64,000 nt of DNA from Streptomyces spororaveus. GTDB taxonomy: Bacteria > Actinomycetota > Actinomycetes > Streptomycetales > Streptomycetaceae. Both the position numbers and the translations under genes were made by a program. Positions 32,978-41,058 of the stretch are shown in pieces. Below the pieces are notes generated by a model. It ran no database searches. It saw nothing but the letters and a program-made list of their open reading frames with translations, and was not told where the DNA came from. The stretch covers positions 4,230,001 to 4,294,000 of the forward strand of contig NZ_BNED01000005.1 of NCBI RefSeq assembly GCF_016755875.1, read 5' to 3'. Every line of letters starts with the position of its first letter. Positions within the stretch are counted from its first letter, which is position 1.

Positions 32978-33679
32978 ATGCGCCGCGTCCCTGCCGTGAT
33001 GGTCCTCGCCGTACTGCTGGCGGGGTGCGCCGATGTGGAGGGACTGCAGAGCGAGGGCGATCTCGGCACGGTGCACGCCCCGAAGAGCCTGTGGAAGGAC
33101 ATCCGCCCCGACCCGCCCGCCCCGGACCAGAAGCCGGGCACGGCCGCGGTGGTTCCCGGCCTTCCCAAGGTGACGGACCTGAGCATGCGCGGGGTGGACG
33201 CGCTGTCCGTCGTACGGGCCGACATCACCTCCTCCGCCGAGCAGGACGGCGGGACCGGCCGGCTCGTCGATCCGCGCGCCGTCCAGCGCCTCGCCCTGTG
33301 CACACAGGCTGTGGACGGCGGCCCCGACTGCCCGGTGCGTCCCGGGGTCCTGCACGACCTGACGGGCAACGGCCGGGAGGAGCTCATCACCGCCCTGGAC
33401 ATCGACGGCCGGCTCAGCGAGCTGCGCGTCTACACCGTTCAGGACGACGGGACCATCGCCCGGATCCTGTCCCGGCGCGGGGTGCTGGAGGGCGTGGAGG
33501 TGGCCGCGGAGCACCTGGCGGTCCGCGAGCCCACGACGAACCCCGACTACGTGGCCGTCTCCGACTACGTGTGGGACCCGAAGGCCGGGATCATGAACCT
33601 GTCCCAGCTCACCCTCGACGACTGCCCGGGTCTGAAGCGGAACCCGGCGGGCGAGGCGGGATCGCGATGCGCGCGCTGA
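32978..33679 (+). CDS. lipoprotein coupled to a sensor kinase
   Basis: A 233-residue exported lipoprotein; the lipobox LLAGC places lipidated Cys at about residue 17. The mature part contains two possible disulfide pairs (LCTQAVDGGPDCP) and a domain with LTGNGREELITALDIDGRLSELRVY, which resembles an FG-GAP/VCBS-type repeat. Its 3' end overlaps the start of the histidine kinase gene by 13 bases. The lipoprotein-before-kinase order recalls cseA-cseC, where the lipoprotein tunes signalling, but no response regulator is present here. Confidence 0.82.
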   Translation: MRRVPAVMVLAVLLAGCADVEGLQSEGDLGTVHAPKSLWKDIRPDPPAPDQKPGTAAVVPGLPKVTDLSMRGVDALSVVRADITSSAEQDGGTGRLVDPRAVQRLALCTQAVDGGPDCPVRPGVLHDLTGNGREELITALDIDGRLSELRVYTVQDDGTIARILSRRGVLEGVEVAAEHLAVREPTTNPDYVAVSDYVWDPKAGIMNLSQLTLDDCPGLKRNPAGEAGSRCAR

Positions 33680-34956
33680 GCAGCCTGCGCTGGAAGATCG
33701 CGCTGACCACCACCATGGTGTGCTGCATGGTCGCCCTCGCACTCGGCATCCTGGTGCACAACGTGGTCGCCCGGCAGATGGTCGGGGAGGTCCGCAAGGC
33801 CGCCGCCACCGAGCTGGACCACGCCCTGGGCCACTACGAGTACGGCACCGCGCACGGCGACGTGAACGCCGTGTTCGACCCGCCCGACCTCCCCCGGCGA
33901 CTGCGTGAGCTCGTCGCGAGCGGCCAGACCGGCAGCATCGTCGGAGTGCAGGGAGGAAAGCCCGTCATGTGGGCGGCCGGACCCGCGGACGGCAAGGCCC
34001 TCGCGGTCTGGCTGCCCTTCGGGAGCACCCGCGAGCGGCTGCGGGACATCGACACCGCCATCCTCGCCTCCGCGATCCTCGCGGCCGGGCTGGTGGCGCT
34101 GGCCGGTCTGTTCCTCGCCGACCGGATCAGCCGCCGGCTCGCGACCACGGCCGCCGTGGCCCGCCGGATCACTGCCGGGGATCTGGACGCCCGGGTGAAC
34201 TTCCCGCACGAGGGGGACGATGCGGGCCCGCGCGGCTCCCGCGACGAGGTACGGGACGTGGCGCACGCGCTGGACTCGATGGCGAGCTCGCTCCAGGGCC
34301 GGCTGGAGGCGGAGAAGCGCTTCACGGCGGACGTCGCGCACGAGCTGCGCACCCCGCTCACCGGTTCGCTGGCCGCGGCGGCGCTGCTGCCCGAGGGCCG
34401 CCCCAAGGAGATGATCAACAACCGGCTGAGGGCCCTGCACCTGCTGACCGAGGACCTGCTGGAGATCTCCCGGCTGGACTCGGGCGTCGAACGCGCCGAC
34501 CTCGCCCGGGTGGAGCTCGGCCGGGCGGTGGAGCGGGCCGTCGCCGCGGCCGCCGGAGGGAGCGGGGCCGCGCCCGAGGGCGAGCCGGCCGCCTCGGTAC
34601 GGGTCGTCCAGGACATGGTGGTGGTCACCGACCGGCGGCGGCTGGACCGGATCCTGGCCAACCTGCTGGTCAACGCCGGCAAACACGGCCGGCCGCCGGT
34701 CGAGGTGACCGTGGAGGGCCCGGTGGTGGTGGTCCGCGACCACGGACCCGGCTACCCGCCCGAACTCATCGAGCAGGGCCCGCAGCGGTTCCGTACCGGG
34801 GACCCGGGCCGCGGGCGCGGTCACGGACTGGGCCTCACGATCGTGATGGGGCAGGCGGCCGTGCTGGAGATCGCGGTGGGCTTCGCCAACGCGCCCGACG
34901 GGGGCGCGGTGACGACGCTCCGGCTCCCCGTCGGCAGGGTGCCGCCAGGGGATTGA
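33667..34956 (+). CDS. membrane sensor histidine kinase without adjacent response regulator
   Basis: A 429-residue kinase. Transmembrane helices are at about residues 12-32 and 131-151, with an extracytoplasmic sensor of about 95 residues between them; a HAMP domain runs about 152-215. The H-box FTADVAHELRTPLT has the phospho-acceptor His225. The ATPase domain has an N-box DRILANLLVNAGKHG, G1 DHGPGYP and G2 GRGHGLGLTI. The gene overlaps the lipoprotein gene. No response regulator gene lies on either side, so its partner is remote. Confidence 0.9.
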   Translation: MRALSSLRWKIALTTTMVCCMVALALGILVHNVVARQMVGEVRKAAATELDHALGHYEYGTAHGDVNAVFDPPDLPRRLRELVASGQTGSIVGVQGGKPVMWAAGPADGKALAVWLPFGSTRERLRDIDTAILASAILAAGLVALAGLFLADRISRRLATTAAVARRITAGDLDARVNFPHEGDDAGPRGSRDEVRDVAHALDSMASSLQGRLEAEKRFTADVAHELRTPLTGSLAAAALLPEGRPKEMINNRLRALHLLTEDLLEISRLDSGVERADLARVELGRAVERAVAAAAGGSGAAPEGEPAASVRVVQDMVVVTDRRRLDRILANLLVNAGKHGRPPVEVTVEGPVVVVRDHGPGYPPELIEQGPQRFRTGDPGRGRGHGLGLTIVMGQAAVLEIAVGFANAPDGGAVTTLRLPVGRVPPGD

Positions 34957-34987
34957 GCGGTTTTGCACGAAACGAGCGGATCCGGTG

Positions 34988-35025
34988 CCCGTGGGGTGTG
35001 TTTCACGTGAAACACACCCCACGGG
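34988..35025. other. parS site at the centre of a 38-bp perfect palindrome
   Basis: The perfect parS core GTTTCACGTGAAAC occupies 35000-35013. It is the centre of an uninterrupted palindrome with 19-nt arms (34988-35006 and 35007-35025). The sequence sits between the convergent kinase and PhoX genes and could also form a terminator hairpin. ParB would bind it to organise the origin region. Confidence 0.88.
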
Positions 35026-35038
35026 TCAACTGGTCCGG

Positions 35039-37126
35039 TCAGACACCGATGTTGCGGCCGTCCTTGCGCCAGACGGACACGACCGCCGGGCGGACGATCT
35101 TGCCCGGGCCGTCGGGCCACACCGACTGCGGCTTCTCGACGGAGGCGCCGTCGATCTCGCCCGGGTGCTGGACGGAGACCAGGACGCGCTTGTCCTGGAC
35201 GAGCGGGCCGCAGGTCTCGGCGCCGCGCGGAACGGTCAGGAACTGCTTCAGCTCACCGCGGCGCTCACCGGCCGTCGCGACGCCGAACAGGCCGTCGTGG
35301 GAGCCGAGCTGGTTGCCGTCGGTGGAGATCCACAGGTTGCCGTGCGGGTCGAAGGCCACGTTGTCCGGGCAGGAGATCGGGCTGACCTTGTCCTTCGGGA
35401 AGCCCGCGAAGTAGGTGGCCGGGTCGTTCGGGTCACCGGCGACCAGGAAGAGCCGCCAGGCGAAACCGTCGCCCGCCGGGTCGTCGAAGTTCTCGGCGAG
35501 CTCCAGGATCTGGCCGTGCTTGTTCAGGTTGCGCGGGTTGGCCTCGGTGGGGCCTTCCTTGCCGGGCTTGCCGCGGTCGGTGTTGTTGGTCAGCGCGATG
35601 TAGACGCGACCGGTGCGCGGGGAGGGCTCGACGTCCTCGGGACGGTCCATCTTGGTCGCGCCCACCTTGTCGGCGGCCTGGCGCGTGAAGACGTACACCT
35701 CTTCGGCGGTCATGCCCTCGACGTGCGAGACGTTGCCGGTGGCCAGCTTGATCCAGACGCCGGAGCCGTCGAACTCGCCGTCGGAGGGGTGCTTGCCGGT
35801 GCCGTCGATCTCGGCGGCCGGGGAGTCACCGGTGAGCTTGGCGACGTAGAGGGTGCCCTCGTCGAGCAGCGTGAGGTTGTGCTCCTTCGCCGCGCGGGAG
35901 TTGCCCTTCTTCATCTGCTTCGACGAGACGAACTTGTAGAAGTAGTCGAAGCGCTCGTCGTCGCCCATGTAGACGACCGGACGGCCGTCCTCGGTCAGGC
36001 GGGGCTGCGCGGCCTCGTGCTTGAAGCGGCCGAGGGCGGTGCGCTTGCGCGGGACGGAGTTCGGGTCGTACGGGTCCAGCTCGACGACCCAGCCGAAGCG
36101 GTGCGACTCGTTGGGCTCCTGGGCCACGTCGAAGCGCTTGTCGAACCGCTCCCACTTGCGCTCGGTGGCGCCGGTGGTCATGCCGTAGCGCTTCAGGCGG
36201 GCGGCCTGGGTCGGGTCGGTGACCTGTCCGGCGTTGGCGAAGTACTGGTTGAAGTTCTCCTCGCCGTGGAGGGTGGTGCCCCACGGGGTGGTGCCGCCGG
36301 CGCAGTTGTTGAGCGTGCCGAACACCTTGGTGCCGGTGGCGTCGACGGAGGTCTTCAGCAGGCTGCTGCCCGCGGCCGGGCCCGTCAGCCGGAACTCGCT
36401 GGTGGCGGTCAGCCGGCGGTTGAGCTGGTGGCGGCTGATCGCGGTCAGCTTGCCGCTGCGGTGGTCCTCCTGGACGGCGACCACGGACAGGCCGTGCGCG
36501 GCCCAGGCGATCTCGACCTGCTCGCGGGTCGGGTTGGCCGGGTCGTACGCCTTGAACATGAGGTTCTCGTCCGTGTACTCGTGGTTGGCCACGAGCAGCT
36601 GCTGGCGTTCGTAGTCGCCGCCGAGCGGGAGAAGGCTCAGGAAGTCGTTGTTGTAGCCGAACTGACCGGCCTGCGCGGCGGCCGTCTGCTTGTCGGGGTT
36701 GAAGCCCGGGGCGCCCTTGACGATCGGGTCGCCCCAGCGGATCACCAGGTTCTGCTCGTGGCCCTCGGGGATGGTGACCTTGTCGTCGGTGTTCGGCGCG
36801 ACGGCCTTGAAGCGCAGACCGCGGGCGGCCTCGCCGCCCTTGCCCGCGGCGGCCGCGGCGGCATCGGCGGAGGGGGTGGCGTGGGCGGTCTGGCCCGAGC
36901 CGCCGAGCGCCACGGCGGAACCGGCGGCGGTGGCGACCGTCACGACGGCGGCGGAGCGCAGCATCGCGCGGCGCGAGTAGGCACGGGCTATGACATCGCC
37001 GACGTACTCGTTGTCGCTGGTGTTCGGCACCTCGTGGAAGCAGGCGTCGCCACAGCGGTAACGACAGGTGAGAGCGGACCGGCCGCTCCCATGCGGGTTG
37101 CCGATGAACGGCAGAAGCTTGCGCAC
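35039..37126 (-). CDS. PhoX-type alkaline phosphatase (DUF839)
   Basis: A 695-residue exported phosphatase. The N-terminus RKLLPFIGNPHGSGRS and the Cys-containing TCRYRCGDACFHEVPNTSDNEY are typical of the long PhoX leaders of Streptomyces. A twin-arginine segment SRRAMLRSAAVV follows near residue 50. Landmarks include VANHEYTDENL, NNCAGGTTPWGTTLHGEEN with the conserved Cys, GWVVELDPYDP, YMGDDERFDYFYKFVS, and CPDNVAFDPHGNLWISTDGN. PhoX binds Fe/Ca and hydrolyses phosphomonoesters outside the cell. Start is GTG 37126 behind GGAGGA, and a PHO-box-like repeat lies upstream. Confidence 0.9.
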   Translation of the reverse strand: MRKLLPFIGNPHGSGRSALTCRYRCGDACFHEVPNTSDNEYVGDVIARAYSRRAMLRSAAVVTVATAAGSAVALGGSGQTAHATPSADAAAAAAGKGGEAARGLRFKAVAPNTDDKVTIPEGHEQNLVIRWGDPIVKGAPGFNPDKQTAAAQAGQFGYNNDFLSLLPLGGDYERQQLLVANHEYTDENLMFKAYDPANPTREQVEIAWAAHGLSVVAVQEDHRSGKLTAISRHQLNRRLTATSEFRLTGPAAGSSLLKTSVDATGTKVFGTLNNCAGGTTPWGTTLHGEENFNQYFANAGQVTDPTQAARLKRYGMTTGATERKWERFDKRFDVAQEPNESHRFGWVVELDPYDPNSVPRKRTALGRFKHEAAQPRLTEDGRPVVYMGDDERFDYFYKFVSSKQMKKGNSRAAKEHNLTLLDEGTLYVAKLTGDSPAAEIDGTGKHPSDGEFDGSGVWIKLATGNVSHVEGMTAEEVYVFTRQAADKVGATKMDRPEDVEPSPRTGRVYIALTNNTDRGKPGKEGPTEANPRNLNKHGQILELAENFDDPAGDGFAWRLFLVAGDPNDPATYFAGFPKDKVSPISCPDNVAFDPHGNLWISTDGNQLGSHDGLFGVATAGERRGELKQFLTVPRGAETCGPLVQDKRVLVSVQHPGEIDGASVEKPQSVWPDGPGKIVRPAVVSVWRKDGRNIGV

Positions 37127-37217
37127 GAGTGTCCTCCGAGTAGCTGCGTGGGCCCCGACAACGCGTCGGTACGATCCAGCCGCGACGGTAGGCCCGGGTT
37201 GCGCCGAAGCGGCGGCG

Positions 37218-37239
37218 CGGGGATGAACGGTCGGTGAAC
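37218..37239 (-). promoter_or_regulatory. PHO box (PhoP-binding direct repeat)
   Basis: On the minus strand GTTCACCGACC is followed directly by GTTCATCCCCG. These are two 11-nt direct repeats of the GTTCAYC type recognised by Streptomyces PhoP. It lies about 92 bases upstream of the PhoX start codon and in the correct orientation, so phosphate starvation should induce the gene. Confidence 0.7.
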
Positions 37240-37420
37240 CCGGCACGTCGGAGCGGCAGTTCACGGAGCGTGTGCGGGTGTGTGGGAGCCGGGCGCCACG
37301 AAAGGCGCCCCTGCCGAAGATCCAGCCGGGCGGCCGATAACCTTACGTGTCCACTCTGGGCAGGGATCATCCGCGCAGCACGGACAAATGACGCACGCAC
37401 ACATGCGAAAGGCCTGGCCC

Positions 37421-38992
37421 ATGGGTATTCGGAGCTTGTTGCGCAAGGTATTCGGACGGTCCGCGGAATCCGTTCAGGAGACTACGGACACCCCTTCGGC
37501 CGCCGTCCCGAACCAGGCGGAACGGACCCCTCTGGACGTCGCCGCCGAACTGGTGGCGGCGTCCTTCGACAACCCGACGGTTCCCCCGCAATCCACCCCG
37601 CGTGACCGCGAACCGGGCACGGTCCTCACCGCCCCCGCCCCGGCGGCGGACCCCACGGTCCCGGAAGCCCGCCGCGCGCCTGCGGCGAAGCCCGGCGGCG
37701 AATCCCCCACGCCGACGGCGGAGCCGTCCCCTCCGGCGAAGGCCACCACCGCCGCCGAGCCGGCCGCCGCCGAGGCCGCCGCCCCGGAGGCGGACACCAC
37801 CGCCGCCCCGGAGCAGGCCGACGCCGAGGCCCCGGCCGCCGCTCAGGCGGAGCCCGAGGCCGAGGACACCCCTGCGGCGGAGCCGACCCCGTCGGCAGCC
37901 GCCGACGCGGACGCACCGCAGGCGCAGGACGAGCCCGTGGCCGAGCCGGAGGCCGAGCCGGCCGCCGCCGAGGCCACCGCCCCGGAGGCGGACACCACCG
38001 CCGCCCCGGAGCAGACGGACGCGGACGCGCCGCAGGCGCAGGACGAGCCCGTGGCCGAGCCGGAGGCCGAGCCGGCCGCCGCTGCGGAGCACACCGACGC
38101 GGCCGAGCCGCAGGCCGAGGCCTCCGCCGGAGCGCCCGCCGCCGCGGACCTGCCCGAGGCCGAGGACGCCCCCGCGGCGGAGCCGGCGCAGGCGCAGGAC
38201 GAGCCCGTGGCCGAGCCCGACACCGCGCCGGAGGCCGAGCCGGCCGCCGCCGAGGCCACGGCGCCGGAGGCGGACACCACCGCCGCCGCGGAGCAGACGG
38301 ACGCGGACGCGCCGCAGGCGCAGGAGCAGGCCGGGGCCGCGACGGGGGCGGCCGCCGTGCGGCGGCGGGCTCCCGAGGTCGCCGGGGCCTACAAGGCCGC
38401 CGGGCAGGTGCTGCGGGGCAAGGGGAAGGCCGGGGCCCGGGCCAAGGTGTACCTCGTGCTGGACCGGTCCGGGTCGATGCGCGGGTTCTACAAGGACGGC
38501 AGCGCCCAGTACCTCGCCGACCACGCCCTCGCCCTCGCCGCGCACCTCGACGGCGCGGCGACCGTGCACACCGTGTTCTTCTCCACCGAGGTGGACGGCA
38601 CCGCCGACCTGGCCCTCGACGGTTACGACGCCGCCTGGGTCGAGGCCCGCCACGCCGAGCTCGGCCGGATGGGCCGCACCAGCTACCACGTGGCCGTCGA
38701 GGCCGTCCTGGAGCGCTACCAGAAGGACGGCGGCGAGGGTCCGGCCCTGGTCGTCTTCCAGACCGACGGCGCCCCCGACAACCGCCAGCCCGCCCGCCAG
38801 GCACTGGCCGACGCCGCCACCACCGCTCCGGAGATCCACTGGCAGTTCGTGGCCTTCGGTGACCACGACGCCAAGGCCTTCGACTTCCTGCGCAAGCTGG
38901 ACGCCGAGAACGCCGGGTTCTTCCACGCCGGTCCCGCCCCCACCGAGCTGACCTCGTCGGCTCTCCTCAAGGGCGTTCTCGACCGGTTCTGA
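37421..38992 (+). CDS. VWA-domain protein with long Ala/Glu/Pro repeat region
   Basis: A 523-residue protein. Residues 1-40 form a short head ([16 protein letters not shown]). About 60-300 are low-complexity Ala/Glu/Pro/Asp, with the unit [20 protein letters not shown] recurring near residues 123, 189 and 283. The C-terminal VWA domain (about 335-520) has a full MIDAS: DRSGS from Asp348, a Thr in GRTSYHV, and the Asp of QTDGAPD. The VWA part closely resembles that of the TerD-VWA fusion at 6600-7898 (shared VYLVLDxSGSMxGFYxDG layout). No TerD domain here. Probably part of the Ter-type stress network. Confidence 0.85.
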   Translation: MGIRSLLRKVFGRSAESVQETTDTPSAAVPNQAERTPLDVAAELVAASFDNPTVPPQSTPRDREPGTVLTAPAPAADPTVPEARRAPAAKPGGESPTPTAEPSPPAKATTAAEPAAAEAAAPEADTTAAPEQADAEAPAAAQAEPEAEDTPAAEPTPSAAADADAPQAQDEPVAEPEAEPAAAEATAPEADTTAAPEQTDADAPQAQDEPVAEPEAEPAAAAEHTDAAEPQAEASAGAPAAADLPEAEDAPAAEPAQAQDEPVAEPDTAPEAEPAAAEATAPEADTTAAAEQTDADAPQAQEQAGAATGAAAVRRRAPEVAGAYKAAGQVLRGKGKAGARAKVYLVLDRSGSMRGFYKDGSAQYLADHALALAAHLDGAATVHTVFFSTEVDGTADLALDGYDAAWVEARHAELGRMGRTSYHVAVEAVLERYQKDGGEGPALVVFQTDGAPDNRQPARQALADAATTAPEIHWQFVAFGDHDAKAFDFLRKLDAENAGFFHAGPAPTELTSSALLKGVLDRF

Positions 38993-39021
38993 CACCGGTC
39001 CGCCGCATCGGCCGCACACGG

Positions 39022-39057
39022 CGAAGGGCCCGGGATCCTCGGATCCCGGGCCCTTCG
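39022..39057. terminator. 17-bp bidirectional terminator
   Basis: CGAAGGGCCCGGGATCC (39022-39038) pairs with GGATCCCGGGCCCTTCG (39041-39057), with a minimal loop. It separates the VWA gene from the convergent aspS. Confidence 0.82.
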
Positions 39058-39100
39058 ACCGTCAGTGCCCCAGTGCGTCAGTGCGTCGGCACTCGGCGCC

Positions 39101-40921
39101 TCAGCGCGCCGCGTCCGGGTGGACGGCCTCGCTGACGGGGCGCTCCGCCGCGGCCGCCTTCGTCTCGACCGGCTTGCGCAGGGCGATGTTCAGCTCGCGC
39201 AGACGGGCCTCCTCCAGCACCGTCGGCGCGCCCATCATCAGGTCCTGCGCGTTGCCGTTCAGCGGGAAGGCGATGGTCTCGCGGATGTTCGGCTCGTCGG
39301 CCAGCAGCATCACGATGCGGTCCACGCCCGGGGCGATGCCACCGTGCGGCGGCGCGCCCAGGCGGAACGCGCGCAGCATGCCCGCGAACTCGCGCTCGAC
39401 GGTCTCGGCCTCGTAACCGGCGATCTCGAAGGCCTTCAGCATGACCTCGGGCTCGTGGTTGCGGATGGCGCCGGAGGACAGCTCGATGCCGTTGCAGACG
39501 ATGTCGTACTGCCAGGCCAGGATGTCGAGCGGGTCCTTCTCCTCCAGGTCCTTCATGCCGCCCTGCGGCATGGAGAAGGGGTTGTGCGAGAAGTCGATCT
39601 TGCCGGTCTCCTCGTCCTTCTCGTACATCGGGAAGTCGACGATCCAGCAGAACCGGAAGACGTTCTCCTCGAAGTGGCCGGCGCGCTTGGCGGCCTCGAC
39701 GCGGACGCCGGACATGATCTTGGAGACCTCGTCGAACTCACCCGCGCCGAAGAACACGGCGTGGCCGGGGACCAGGCCCAGGCGCTCGGTGAGGACCTTG
39801 ACGTTCTCCTCGGTGAGGAACTTGGCGATCGGGCCGGTCAGCCCGCCGTCCTCGCCCACGCGGACCCAGGCCAGGCCCTTGGCGCCCAGCGAGATCGCGT
39901 ACTCGCCGAGGCCGTCGAAGAACTTGCGCGGCTGCGCGGCGGTGTCCGGGACGGCCAGGGCACGCACGTGCTTGCCGGCGAACGCCTTGAACTCCGAGCC
40001 CTCGAACACGTCGGTGATGTCGACGAGCTCCAGCTTGGCGCGCAGGTCGGGCTTGTCGTTGCCGTACTTCAGCATCGACTCGCGGAACGGGATCCGCGGG
40101 AACGGCGAGGTGACCTCGCGGCCGTTGCCGAACTCGGTGAAGAGCTCGGTCATCAGGCGCTCGATCGGCTGGAAGACGTCCTCCTGCTCGACGAAGGACA
40201 TCTCCACGTCGAGCTGGTAGAACTCGCCCGGCGAGCGGTCGGCGCGGGCGTCCTCGTCGCGGAAGCAGGGCGCGATCTGGAAGTAGCGGTCGAAGCCGGA
40301 GATCATCAGCAGCTGCTTGAACTGCTGCGGGGCCTGCGGCAGGGCGTAGAACTTGCCCGGGTTCAGGCGGGACGGCACGACGAAGTCACGGGCGCCCTCG
40401 GGGGAGGTCGCGGTGAGGATCGGCGTCGCCATCTCGTTGAAGCCGAGGGCGACCATCTTCGAGCGGATCGACGCGATGACGGCCGAGCGCAGCATGATGT
40501 TGCGGTGCATGCGCTCGCGGCGCAGGTCGAGGAAGCGGTACTCCAGGCGCCGCTCCTCGTTCACCCCGTCGTCGGTGTTGATCGTGAACGGCAGCGGGGC
40601 GGCCGCGCCGAGCACCTCGACCGCGGAGACCTCGATCTCGATCTCGCCGGTCGGCAGCTCCGGGTTGACGTTGTCGGCGCCGCGGGAGACGACCTTGCCG
40701 TCGATGCGGACGACCGTCTCCTTGGTGACGCTGCTGAGCGCCTCGTTCGCCGCGGTGCCGGGCCGGGCGACCAGCTGCGTGATGCCGTAGTGGTCGCGCA
40801 GATCGATGAAGAGGATGCCGCCCAGGTCTCGACGGTTGTGCAGCCAGCCGCTCAGCCGGACGTCGGCGGCGACGTCAGAAGCGCGGAGCTCGCCGCAGGT
40901 GTGGGACCTGTACCGATGCAT
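39101..40921 (-). CDS. aspS: aspartate-tRNA ligase
   Basis: A 606-residue class IIb synthetase of full bacterial length. The N-terminal OB anticodon domain begins [21 protein letters not shown]. Motif 2 is [24 protein letters not shown]. The bacterial insertion (GAD domain) is present with [12 protein letters not shown], and motif 3 is [13 protein letters not shown] near the C-terminus. It charges tRNA-Asp (possibly also tRNA-Asn where AsnS is lacking). Start ATG 40921. It is divergent from a SpoIIE-type phosphatase gene. Confidence 0.98.
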   Translation of the reverse strand: MHRYRSHTCGELRASDVAADVRLSGWLHNRRDLGGILFIDLRDHYGITQLVARPGTAANEALSSVTKETVVRIDGKVVSRGADNVNPELPTGEIEIEVSAVEVLGAAAPLPFTINTDDGVNEERRLEYRFLDLRRERMHRNIMLRSAVIASIRSKMVALGFNEMATPILTATSPEGARDFVVPSRLNPGKFYALPQAPQQFKQLLMISGFDRYFQIAPCFRDEDARADRSPGEFYQLDVEMSFVEQEDVFQPIERLMTELFTEFGNGREVTSPFPRIPFRESMLKYGNDKPDLRAKLELVDITDVFEGSEFKAFAGKHVRALAVPDTAAQPRKFFDGLGEYAISLGAKGLAWVRVGEDGGLTGPIAKFLTEENVKVLTERLGLVPGHAVFFGAGEFDEVSKIMSGVRVEAAKRAGHFEENVFRFCWIVDFPMYEKDEETGKIDFSHNPFSMPQGGMKDLEEKDPLDILAWQYDIVCNGIELSSGAIRNHEPEVMLKAFEIAGYEAETVEREFAGMLRAFRLGAPPHGGIAPGVDRIVMLLADEPNIRETIAFPLNGNAQDLMMGAPTVLEEARLRELNIALRKPVETKAAAAERPVSEAVHPDAAR

Positions 40922-41058
40922 CAGTCATCCAGTTCTACGCGATACCAGGGTGGATTCAACCGTCCCAAGGTTACCGTCCGGGAAGGTGACGGGTCGGGCA
41001 CTCCCTCCAGCCTGGGCAAATGCGTCCGCCGGTCGGGGCGAACAGGCACGTAACGGAT

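Noticed and set aside
30692..33742. A 1016-codon - strand frame opposite the FUSC gene
   Set aside because: Gly/His/Gln-rich shadow translation typical of antisense to high-GC genes.
39065..41053. A 662-codon open frame on the + strand opposite aspS
   Set aside because: It is the antisense shadow of aspS. Composition is driven by third-position GC of the real gene and no domain is visible.
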